From Mastigias papua (lineage: Eukaryota; Cnidaria; Scyphozoa; Rhizostomeae; Mastigiidae), in contig OZ025267.1 in NCBI GenBank assembly GCA_964019165.1, positions 4,883,269 to 4,947,268 on the forward strand: DNA of 64,000 bases. Reading direction: 5' to 3'. This document shows positions 52,002-61,791 of the stretch, in pieces; position 1 is the first letter of the stretch; the number at the start of each line of letters is the position of its first letter. Below the pieces are notes generated by a model. The model was not told where the DNA came from. It was given only the letters and a program-made list of their open reading frames with translations, and ran no database searches. A program made the translations under genes and the position numbers.

Positions 52002-54521
52002 GTATGTATGTATGTAACTATTTCTCAGTTAGAGGAGGAAGTTAGTAATGTAGTTTGGAGATTCAGGTTTGTGAGTAGAGTTTGTCAGATAAGGAAGTCG
52101 AACATTTGCAATTCAGACATTCCAAGTTAGGCCGTTTCTATTTGTTCCCAAAGATGCACAAGACACACAAGGGATTACCTGTGGCACAGCTACAGAACAC
52201 TTCTCAGAGTATTTATATTTGCACTTTAACCCTCTAGTTAGCAAAAGTAGTTCATATATTAAGGATACTAATCACTTTTTAGTGTTGTTAGATAAGTTAG
52301 GTGAAATTCCAGATATGTTGTAGGTCTTTATCATAATATTCCTCATAGCGAGGGGTTGGAGACAATGCGTCGAGCCCCTCTTGCAAGGTAGAATCCTTCT
52401 GTTTCCACAGAGTCATTAGTTAAGTTAGGCAGGTTAGTATTGGAGAACAACGTATTTGAGTTTAATAGCAAGAGTTTATTGGCAGAAGTTATGGACAGCC
52501 ATAGGGACTAAATATGCTCCAGCGTATGCGAATTTGTTTATTTCCAGTCTAGAAGAACAAATGGGTATTGTTCACTCATCATTCTCTCACATTATATTTT
52601 ATTTATAGTTGTTTTTATAAATATTTATATATTGCTCTGCATGAGTAATTATGTATGTATTTACCATCTTTTGGGTGATATTGGCTGTTTAATAGTTGTG
52701 GTAATCAATATGCTAATGCTACCATATGGAATTTTTCAAACGATTAACTTTGATTGTTTGCATCACCCAGGTGCTAAAGCAGTTTCCAATGAGTTTGCAG
52801 ATGGATATATGTTTTGAACTCTACCAAGGATTGTTCGCTGAAGTGAAAGCCTTGCGTGGCGCAACCGTGAGCTGCATGCGAACAATGGGAAGGAAATTTA
52901 GAACGATACACTTGCAAGTTGGCCATTACATCTTGAAGCAAGGAGATCAAGTAGAATATCTATATGTAATTGGACGAGGTGCAATGGAGATAATCAAAGA
53001 TGGAGAGTTGGCTACTTTATTGGGTAAATTACATGTCACATGCTTGTTTTGTTTTGAGTTGATCTTGTAGGAAAATCCAACGAGATGAGGGCCTAATTTT
53101 TCATCACGCTCCCCACGTGCACTCTATCGTTTACACTTCTGGTGTATCGCTTTTTTATGCCCTACGAAAATTGAATGGAAACAGCTTCCCATTTACACAA
53201 ACGCAAGTGATCCGACAAAATCCCGTTAGAAGTAATGAAATATTAAGGGGCTTGTAGTAGGACAGTATGATCCAAAGATGTACAAAAATAGGGAACTGCC
53301 TTGAGCTAGGTTTCATGCAAAAAATCTGAACTTCTTTTACATTAGCTCACATCCATACTCTTTTGCAGCAAAACATACCGTTGTTGGATATGATTTCAAG
53401 ACCAACCCATTATACCCAAAGGCAAATGCAGACCTTAGAGCCTCTACGTCCTTAGAATTGCATTATATTCATAAAGATGATCTTCAGCAGATATTTAGAG
53501 CCTATCAGAAGTTTCAGTTGTACTTTCTGGAGAATTTTGCTCCAGCTTACAACATTTGCGATGAATTTGAGGTAAGGTGGCATAGTAATTAATGAGGTTC
53601 TTCACTTCAGTTAAAAAGCCCTTAGTTTTATTTGTCATTGAAAATAAATTACATTTACTGCACTGAAGTCCAGCCACTAGAAGTTAGGTATGGGGCTTTT
53701 GTTAAGTTTGAACTGGATATAGATCCGTGTTAATGCTATTGCTTTTCATTATTTATTAGAACGAAAAGTAGCAGTCTGTCAATTAATCTTAATACCCCAT
53801 GAGCAGGCCTACCCATGAGGAGTGCATATCAAGGCTCCATATGTTAGTATTATTTGTAATCTATTAAACTTCGATGCGTCGCACTGTTACCATTGCCTTG
53901 CTACAACTAGTATTTGTACCCTTCTCCTATCCATTACCGTCTGCATTTCAGGAAGGACTTGTAAGACCATCGAAAACAAAGTCGAAACTGCATTTGGGAG
54001 CAATAGCAAAAACTGCTTTGCGATTCTCATTCTTGAAATTTAAAGCAAAGAGTAATATACAGGAGGATAACGCTGCTGATGATGCTGATGATGCAGCAAA
54101 CGAGTCATCAAGCGGGGTATACATTCCAAATGGGCATGCTATAAGTGACCCAAGCAACAACAGTTTGGATGGCAGAAGCATTAATGTAGTGTCGAGCGGT
54201 TCAGTGAACACACCCAGTATAGTAGTCGATGCCCCAAGTTCGCCAGAAATTGAGCGCAATGTAGAGATTGGTGGGAATTGTACTGAAGAGATAAGTGAAA
54301 AGCTTGTCGGACTTGAGAACCGTATAATCAGGGTAGAAAAACAAATATTACAATTTAAGAACACATTTGATGTGCAAATGAAGGCAATACTAGATGTGGT
54401 GAAAACTTTAAAGGTACACCTGGAAGCTAAGGAAACTGTGACAAACGTATACTCACGTCGAAGTAGCTTTGAAATAGAGAGTGAATTGCCTGAATCAGGT
54501 ACAATGACATCATGCCTATGA
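47686..54521 (+). CDS. KCNH2-like (erg): ERG-type (KCNH) voltage-gated K+ channel, S1 to C-terminus
   Basis: Six exons (47686-48102, 48881-49265, 50620-50819, 52771-53023, 53369-53571, 53952-54521), all bounded by AG...GT, join in phase to 675 codons plus TGA. Domains by deduced residue: S1 about 25-47, S2 about 75-100, S3 about 117-135, S4 about 146-167 with regularly spaced Arg/Lys, S5, and a pore with filter SVGFGN at 243-248, the ERG-specific form. S6 contains LMYATVFGN, so the Tyr and Phe of the hERG drug site are retained. A C-linker, a CNB-homology domain (about 375-480) and a C-terminal coiled coil (about 598-646) follow. Human ERG has about 390 more residues at the N-terminus (PAS, PAS-cap). 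Those exons are not seen here and should lie upstream. It is a plasma-membrane tetrameric K+ channel by family. Confidence 0.95.
48103..48880 (+). other. Intron (778 bp)
   Basis: GT...AG intron between S3 and S4 exons. No recognisable mobile element. Confidence 0.85.
48881..49265 (+). CDS. KCNH2-like (erg): ERG-type channel exon: S4, S5, turret, pore
   Basis: Starts after TCTCCTCTAG, phase 0, and ends after the first base of a codon (GGA G|GTAAT). It encodes [20 protein letters not shown] (S4), [20 protein letters not shown] (S5), a turret with an NGT glycosylation sequon, and [15 protein letters not shown] (pore). Thr-Ser before VGFGN, important for hERG blockers, is retained. Confidence 0.96.
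49266..50619 (+). other. Intron (1354 bp) with GAATAA-type repeats
   Basis: Contains repeated (C)GAATAA(C/G)xGCCC motifs at 49950-50030 and again near 50350-50390, each preceded by TACCGTA. These look like pieces of a dispersed MITE-like repeat in direct orientation. Confidence 0.7.
50620..50819 (+). CDS. KCNH2-like (erg): ERG-type channel exon: S6 and start of C-linker
   Basis: The acceptor CTTTTTCAG completes a GCA codon with the previous exon, giving [19 protein letters not shown] (S6). [19 protein letters not shown] and the start of the C-linker follow. Ends GTA CAA AAG|GTAATG, phase 0. Confidence 0.95.
50876..50996. repeat. (TACA)n / (TA)n microsatellite
   Basis: TACA repeats to about 50923, then TA to 50996, inside the channel intron. 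Confidence 0.95.
50997..51296 (-). mobile_element. tRNA-derived SINE with duplicated tail
   Basis: A tRNA-like head lies at 51162-51092 on the - strand, with box A TGGTCTAGTGG, box B GGTTCGATCCC, an anticodon stem CTTGC/GCGAG and a T stem CCTGG/CCAGG. The anticodon position would read GGA but is preceded by C instead of U33, and the acceptor stem has mismatches, so it is SINE-like rather than a working tRNA. A block of about 55 bp beginning AATCAGTAGCTAGCGAG occurs directly repeated at 50997 and 51241, which suggests a tandem or truncated second copy. Confidence 0.65.
51668..51998. repeat. (TA)n arrays
   Basis: A short array at 51668-51702 and a long one at 51836-51998, the latter followed by TATG repeats to 52016. 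Between them lies AACGTTTTGATTAAAATC and TTCATCAG, a hammerhead-like remnant on the - strand. Confidence 0.9.
52120..52567 (+). pseudogene. Penelope-like element reverse transcriptase, decayed
   Basis: Successive frames give the ordered motifs of a Penelope-like polymerase: [17 protein letters not shown] (52133), [20 protein letters not shown] (52240s), [18 protein letters not shown] (52323), [18 protein letters not shown], and [20 protein letters not shown] near the end. The usual PKIHK, SLYTNIPH, LxxNxFEFNG and GTxMAPxYANxFM motifs of the family are recognisable. The segment carrying the first catalytic Asp is missing, stops and frameshifts are present, and no GIY-YIG endonuclease is seen. 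It sits sense-oriented in an intron of the channel gene. Confidence 0.85.
52771..53023 (+). CDS. KCNH2-like (erg): ERG-type channel exon: C-linker and CNB-homology start
   Basis: Starts after CATCACCCAG, phase 0. It encodes [20 protein letters not shown], similar to ERG FPECLQADICLHLHR, then [20 protein letters not shown] and [13 protein letters not shown]. It ends after the first base of a codon at G|GTAAAT. Confidence 0.95.
53024..53368 (+). other. Intron (345 bp)
   Basis: GT...AG, no recognised repeat. Confidence 0.85.
53369..53571 (+). CDS. KCNH2-like (erg): ERG-type channel exon: end of CNB-homology domain
   Basis: Starts with the last two bases of a split GCA codon after TTTTGCAG. It encodes [20 protein letters not shown], then [18 protein letters not shown] (ERG: DVRALTYCDLHKIHRDDL) and [15 protein letters not shown] occupies the place of the intrinsic-ligand FNL of hERG. 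Ends GAG|GTAAGG, phase 0. Confidence 0.93.
53572..53951 (+). other. Intron (380 bp)
   Basis: GT...AG intron before the last exon. No recognised repeat. Confidence 0.85.
53952..54521 (+). CDS. KCNH2-like (erg): ERG-type channel last exon: C-terminal tail
   Basis: After CTGCATTTCAG the frame runs 189 codons to TGA. An acidic, Ser/Asn-rich region ([16 protein letters not shown]) is followed by a heptad-like segment [18 protein letters not shown] and [14 protein letters not shown]. Its position and pattern match the tetramerising coiled coil of ERG channels. Confidence 0.92.
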   Translation, partial: EGLVRPSKTKSKLHLGAIAKTALRFSFLKFKAKSNIQEDNAADDADDAANESSSGVYIPNGHAISDPSNNSLDGRSINVVSSGSVNTPSIVVDAPSSPEIERNVEIGGNCTEEISEKLVGLENRIIRVEKQILQFKNTFDVQMKAILDVVKTLKVHLEAKETVTNVYSRRSSFEIESELPESGTMTSCL

Positions 54522-54788
54522 ACGGAAGTAGAAACAGAATGTGTATGAAATTTCTTATTGTCAAAGCCAAGAGTGCATGCGCTTTTGATGATGTGCCATG
54601 AGTAATCTTAGCTGATTGAATCCTGAGCATCAATGGGTTTGCTACCAGCAATAGGAAGAAGAAGAAGCCACCATTTGGATTCTGAAGTCCCATTTTGTAC
54701 AACGAAATGAGGTAGCGAAGCAGTCAATGCTTCATCCACTTGAGAAATTGCAACTCAGATATCCTATAAATTTGCATAAATAGTTCCA

Positions 54789-54830
54789 AATAAACTGCTG
54801 AGTGACATTGTAAATAGGGTTGTAAATAAA
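54789..54830 (+). promoter_or_regulatory. Candidate polyadenylation signals of the channel gene
   Basis: Two AATAAA hexamers (54789-54794 and 54825-54830) lie about 270-310 bp past the stop codon, on the coding strand. Confidence 0.45.
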
Positions 54831-54839
54831 GCCACTAGT

Positions 54840-57800
54840 CGATCTTTCTTTGCTGATGAACCACTGATCATAGTAAAGATGTTTGAAAAACGAAGAATAT
54901 GGTGTTTTGATGGAATTTTTCGGCAAAGTTGTTGGACACAGGTATTACTGCTGACCTATGGAGTTGTAATTCGTCAGGATACGTTTCACCGGTAATACCT
55001 AAATTTGACTGGGCTTACATGCTTACTGGTAAGTTGTGTACTTTCTTCCATTTTTGGTTCATATATGGAGCATTTTCTGTCCATCTCTACCAACCAACCA
55101 AATTCAATGTTAATCATGCTGTGATTCACTGCGTTGTGTGGAACCGTGGGTGATCATCGCTGCAAGGAAGTAGATAGTTTGCTTAGGACACGCTTCAGCT
55201 TCAGAATAATCCAACTGACTTGGACCCATTGCCAAATCAAAGCTGCACCCAATTTCATGCAAGTTGTACAGAGATGTCAGCGCAACTCTTGATATTGCAA
55301 CTCCAGAGGACATCTCCCTCTTGGGATAGATTCCTGCTTTTGATATCTAAGGGTGGAGCTTTCCTTTGTTATCTTTTCTGAAACTGGGCCTCTTATAAGA
55401 TTTTATCCCAGTTACGAAAATCCTTTGAAAATTTTTGTACAGAACATAAGTTTTGCTTTGGTTAATGTGACCTCTGATATATAGCTGGATGCCGTTATAT
55501 ATAGTGTAAATAAAACTCCATGTTCTCCACTATTTTCTAATTAATAATAGAACCAGGCGCGCAACTCGGAATTCTCGAGGCCTGTGGCAGTGGCCTATTT
55601 CACAAGAAAAGGCAGACTTCAATTTTTGAAAGAAGATCTAGCTTTGAACAATAGTTTTTAGATTTAGATTTGGAAGAAGTATTGAGGAAATTTCCTTAAT
55701 TCCGTTGCTTCCAAGTTCTGTTATCATCATTATCATATTTACAAACGAAAGTACATTAAAAGCTTCCCAATTTTCGAAGGAGAACGGCACCTTAACCCTT
55801 TGGGAGAGAAGGGCAATGGTCTAAGCCCCGAGAAGCTCTTGTAGTTGCGGGCCTAGGAATGTACGTATGTATGTATCCTTCGTAAATGAACATTAGTGGA
55901 TTTTGCTTTGAGATAACGGCTGTATTAGTAAATCTATGAGTTGTAATATGACTCTTCCTCGCTATTTTTAACATTGTTGTTTTACTGGATTTTGTAATAT
56001 TCAGCATAGGTATGTCCCAATTTCAATCTGGATGCAGGCCTCCAACTAAGTTAAATTTTCCCCCATCAATAATATAATCGATTAATGTAGCATATATGGA
56101 AAGTGCCAAAATCAGAGCCTTTTTATGCCCATCAAAGTAGTCCCGGTAATGGCAGCACTGGGTTTTATTTCAGATGCCAGAAACAAGGAAAATTTCAATA
56201 TTATAAAAAAATTCAGTTTTGCTCGACCATAAACTCAGTAAATAACTCCCTTGCTTTGTCTAACACAGTAATTTGATTTTGTCACTACATCACTACTCTA
56301 TATATTCTACACGAGAAACTGCACATAAATGCATTTCGGGGTGTTATTACTTAGCAGTGCTGTCCATGTACCCATTATCTTTGTTTTAGAATAGAGAATA
56401 ATGCATTAAAACTCAATTTGGAAGTTCTAAGGGTTCTTAGGGCATCAACGCTGTTGCTCGTTAAAGTCAGTAATCAGATAGCTATAAAATGGCTTAAACC
56501 CCTCTTCTAGTCGGGGACTCCTGCGCAGGAAAAAGGGAAGAGAAAGCAAATGCTGTATACAGGGCACCAGAGATATGACGTTTTAGTGCTACTTCATACA
56601 AAATATGATTTTCTTGGCTAGATTTCATACGTAGGAGCATGTTATGGTAAATAGAATCATGACAGAACCGCTGTCAATAGGCATGAATGTTCACTGAATT
56701 CTACTGCCAAATCAGAAAGTTTTAACTGTTAGTTTATACCTGAAACGTTGAAATTAGTTCGCGAAATTTTGCTAGTATTAGGCGAATAGTTATATTTTAC
56801 CCCCCTTCCCCTTGCCCCTGTGGGCTGAGGACAGGGCGCGATCGCCCCACTTGCTCCACTGCTGCTGGTTTCCTTACTTTAATGATCTCAGAAGGGAGCA
56901 ATCATGAAGTTGTTTCCTTTAATTAATCCTAGCCCTTCTTACTTCATGGGGCACGACAAGCTCGGGTATGTGGATTAAGATGTTTAGATTAGAATTCAAG
57001 GGCATCTTCGTTTAGTAATAGATCTGTGTTTTAGTTGGTGCGTTGTGAGAGTTTGCATGGCTGAAGAGATTTCACTCCACTTGTAAGTCCTAATGCTGAC
57101 AAAATGTTATCCTAAGTTTAGGACTTATTATACAACAACATCTGCAATTCCCAAGAGAGTGTTGGATTTTTGGAAATAACAGCTATTAAGTATCTATTAT
57201 TGAAGTACTTCAATACTATTTCATGAACTTCATCTAGAACTATCATATAAATGAGATGATAGAAGGATGAAAAGACTGATTTCTAGCAGAATATTGAATT
57301 AATTCTGGCAGAATGAGTGAATATTTACTCCTAAACTCTCTTTATTCCCATTATATCTAAAAGATGTTCAAGGCAATAGAAATGGGATGAATCTGTTAGC
57401 ACATTTCATTTTGTTACTGCACAAGGCAATGTGGTAAATAACGATTTAATAGCCCTGTCTGATCTGTTGAAATTAGAAACTTAAAATGTTTTACGTATGG
57501 CTGATAAGGAAAGAGCCTAATTCATTAAGCGTCGCACACTATTTTCCTGGAGAAATAAAATTTGTAAATAGACAATATTCCAGAATAGATTTATTGATAT
57601 TTATTATAGCTAGAAATTGCTTTGCGTCGATAGTTTTAGATAAGATGTGGATATTGAAAAGCAGCTGCTGGCAATAGTATGTTTGTAATGCATTTTTGGC
57701 TGTATTTAGTCTCCTCTCTTGACAAATGACATACGAGATGATTTGACAATCATCAAATAGATTTTGCTAGTCTTTTTTGCAATTTATCTTTTGGGAATGA

Positions 57801-60502
57801 GTGCATGCACTCTTTGAATCTCGGGGGGGGGGGGGTGCAGAGGGATTATATGGCTTATTTTAGGTTGACATGAAGTATCTCTTGAATATGATTGAATACT
57901 TCGGTACGATTGCAGATACTGAATGTTAGTTAAAGTAATTTCACAGTACTCTTTTAATGTTGAAAAAATGAGCAAACTTTTCTGAGCATTGGGAAGGAAC
58001 TCTACATCAGTTCTAAGTCCTTTCAGTCAGAAAAGGAAGCTTGGTAGTTCACAGAAAATTGACAAGAAATCGATTCTGGCTAACAGATAGGGTATACAAG
58101 TGACAAATCATCTCAGATACGAGCTTCTCAAAGTGCAGTCTTCTGAACATAAGGCCTACATTTACTGAGATATACAATTCATGTGAAAGCGTGCAAGAGA
58201 ACTTCGCTGCTGCATTTGTTCCCGTGGGACTCTCATTCTTAGGGCAGTTCAGTCAAGCTTGTCATTTTTTGTCATCGAATGTGTTGCGTATCAAGGAAGA
58301 GAACATGATTTGTTCTGCGAGCAAACCATGCCGATGCTGTTCTAAGAGTCGCTGCTCAATCAGAAAGCGACAGATTTATTGATAAGGTAAGCAAATATAT
58401 GATTGAGTATTGAACACTACCCGCAAGTCTACTTCATCCCAAATCAAGCATTGTACACCGTTTACTAGAAGTTTCCCCCGCGTAAACAGAGTAAAGTATT
58501 GTTCTCTTTACGAATGTTGTATCGTAATTAAGCTTCGTAGAAAGAGACAAAATAGATGGGAGATAGTATTCATAAGAACGCATTATTATCTACTTGCTTT
58601 TCCGTTTCTTATATCGTGTCTCTCTGTTTGCTGTTCATTTTCTCTTCGTAGGTTCTCTTTTCATATTCCCTTAATAAACCTTTGCTACAGGCCCCCAAAG
58701 TCTTCCCGTTACTTTATCAAATAGGACTACACTTTTATACGATTTGCGTCTCCAAAAGATACAAATGTTTGCCAAATTGCATATCTCCATTACATCCGTC
58801 AGCCTTGCAATTCCAAAAAAGACCATGATACCAGTTTCCTTGCTAAACTCCTTAAGCATAGGGCCTAAAACAAGTGTGGGTTTGACTCATTTTTGTGGGG
58901 TTGTAAACCGATACTGTCGATCTGCGGATTTGTAAGTAAGGCATGCTTGTCTATAGAAAGTAGGCCGTCAAAACTAATACAAATCAATATGTGGGCTAAT
59001 AATCTATATTAAGATTTATCAATTTACGATGTAGATAACTTGCTGGGTTTCAGTGTCTGCCAAATCTATTGCATACTTGCGAGGAAGCATCGTACGCAGT
59101 TTTTATAAATTGAAGATCTTCAATCATTTCTTGTTTTAGGCACGTATTTCAACCATGTAATCGATTCATATCATTGGCTCAATTTTTTTGTAACCATTGC
59201 AAATCAATACGATGAAACTTGATTATATCTATGGCACCTCACACAATCGTTCCTATAGTACAAATCAATAATACAAGATCAATGCCCCAATGTTTTGTGC
59301 TCTTATTGCAAAGATAAATCTTCGTCACTTCCTTCGTGGTTGTATTTTGTGATTAAGTGCATGCAAAAAACCAACAAATAATGACGTAATTGATGCTGAA
59401 TGGAAAATCATAAGATAGAAAAGCTAACAAAATGCAGAAGTTCTAATATTTAGTACAAAAACATACAGCTCATACAGTCTGTTCAACATAGGACTACAGT
59501 CAGTCAAGACATTAATTCATTCATTTGATAATACGGAGAAACATTCTTAACAAATCACTAGAATCAGTAATCAAATCGTGTTAGGGTCGTATAATTTGCT
59601 TTAAGAGGGAACCTGTTATGGATCCTTAATCTGAGTTAAGTACAGTAATCAGTGGTATTTAGGAGCTGGATTCACAAAAGACTCTCTTAGTACCAGCTAT
59701 TATGCTATGAGAGTGCAGGTACCGTGACGACTTAGTAACATGAGTTATCTGCGTATCATTTGTACCAAAGTGCTTGATAACACATCAGTTATAACAAATC
59801 AACCACCCTCCTCCTTAATTCCTCTGCTGCGCTGTTTCCGCTAACAAACATTGAAAGATTTTAAGTTAAATTTTGTAGAGAAGTATGCAAATTCCTCAAA
59901 GTTAAGGGCTACAAGTTCCTCAAAGCTAAGAGAAGCATGCAAATTCCTCAAAGTTAAGGGCCACAGAAGGAATTCTTTACTTCAAAGCAATACGGTTGAT
60001 AACAAACATATTCCTAAACATCATTTCCGTAAAAGTGCTATCCTTTCGTCAGGGCCTATTTTATGCTAAATTGTCAACCACGGTTGAAAATTGAATCCTT
60101 TAGAGGTTTTCTATTTCCTTGGAAGTGACTATTGTCGTGAAAATTCGGCTCTCGTTTCGCATAAAAATGGGTTTCCATGTCAAATAATTAGGATTCACTT
60201 GGTGGAGAAACTTCAGTTAAACCTCAATCTATTCTAACTTTGCCTTTTAGTTTCATCTAAAAAGTTTTTTCCGAATCCATCAAGTTTCACTTTCCAACTC
60301 CAATTACATTTCTCCAACGCCAAGAAATGGCACCAAACCGACTCATAATAACGCCTGCCTTTCTTTCTTACTCATGTTTAAAATGATTTAGAATAATGCC
60401 GATTCCATTGACTTACATCATGAAGAAGTGTCGCAAATTGATTTCAATCATGTCAAATAGGGATGCACTGTTCTGTAATACAGTAATTACTTGTCACTAC
60501 TA
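54840..60502. other. Spacer between convergent genes
   Basis: I see no exon in about 5.6 kb, and the 3' UTRs of both genes probably reach into it. It contains an 11-base G run (57826-57836) and a short tandem repeat of GCAAATTCCTCAAAGTTAAG units at 59886-59966. Frames such as 58410-58724 and 57784-57975 have no recognisable domain. Confidence 0.45.
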
Positions 60503-61791
60503 TTACGAATCAAAAAATTCCCTCAGTCTTGATGACTGCAAGAACACTGCAAGTAACGAAATAAAAACAGCAAGTGCTAGTAAAATGATAAAAAATCTGT
60601 TAAAAATAATGGCACTCGTCATCCATTCCGTCCTCATCACGTATTTTCGTTGGTCACGTAGCAACACATTCGCGATAGCTACAATAGGACTAGTCTCCTT
60701 TGGCGAGAGAATTTGACCAAATACTTCCTTAACGGTAATCCGCCTTTGCATTCGATTTCGTAGTGTGTCCCATTGTCGCCGAGCAAACAGTACTTTTGGA
60801 TCAACTATAGCGGAGGGCCTTCTCATTCTGTCCTCTGAGCTTCTCCTCTTTACATTGTTCTTTTTCTCCTCATCACTTCCCTCCACATCCGTCTCACTAT
60901 CGCTGCCCCTCTCTTTCCGACCGCTTGTCTGTTCTGTTTGATTTTCTTCCGTCGTTGATGCTGTTAAGGTGTTTACTGTCTTCGTGATAGTATCTCGCTC
61001 TCCTTCACTTCTAATATTACTCAGTAGTCTTTTCGAAATAATTGCTTTTGCTGTATCGGTGGTTACTTCAGCACTGCTCTCTAAATTCTCCTCCTCGTTA
61101 ACATCAACAAGTTCTATCTCATCGAATTTCTGGCGAGATTTCCCTGCCACACTATTTCCTTTTGAGCTACCTAGACTCGGCTCTGCTCTTAAATCACTGT
61201 TGGGTTCCTGAGCGGTTTCACCACATAGTCCAAGGTTATCAGATTGTACAGTAAAATCGTTATTCTTAGCAGCAGTACTAACAGTCACATCTGTTTGGTA
61301 GTTTGTTTTGTTGCTTCTAGTTGACGCTCTTCGACCAGAATCGCCGTTTGAATTCTTTGTAGTATTGGTTTTTGAATCGCTTCGTTTACCGATATGTTCA
61401 GAACTTCCCGCTTTATTTACTTCGCTGCCCTTTCCACTTTGATCACTTTTAGAAGGGATGCTGGCACTCGATGTTGTTACGTTTTGCCTACTAAGCTCAG
61501 CCTTCTCTATAACTCCAATATTTAAACTGGCATTTGACCGTAATGATGACTGAAATTGATTGGTCTTCCTTCTGCTCCTCCAAGTTGCTAGCACACTGTC
61601 AGTGTAAGGGCGAGCTGATAGCATTTGGGATAATGGGCCTGCATTTGAAACTTTAGATTCTCTCATGAAACCGGTCTGCGCTCTTTTCAAAGGCCATATC
61701 TCTTTGTTATTGTATTGGTTTTTCACCAAGTTGCCAAATTTTTCCAACTTATCTTCTTCATTCACCATTTCACTGCCATCCAAATTACCTT
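60503..61791 (-). CDS. Receptor last exon: intracellular loop and M4
   Basis: The acceptor TTTGTCACACAG is followed by AA, completing a split GAA codon, and 428 further residues to the stop. Most is low-complexity Ser/Lys/Glu/Asn-rich with basic patches (KRRSSEDRMRRPS), i.e. possible phosphorylation sites. The last 41 residues hold M4. The - strand frame is open for almost 1.3 kb, by far the longest in the window, which supports real coding. Confidence 0.85.

Larger units (their letters stand above)
50820..52770 (+). other. Intron (1951 bp) packed with mobile DNA
   Basis: Holds (TACA)n/(TA)n arrays, a SINE, a weak hammerhead-like motif (51785-51811) and a Penelope-like reverse-transcriptase pseudogene, all listed separately. 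Confidence 0.85.

Noticed and set aside
53948..54364. 138-codon - strand frame
   Set aside because: Antisense shadow of the channel last exon.
60969..61211. + strand frame inside the receptor last exon
   Set aside because: Shadow of the long - strand coding exon.
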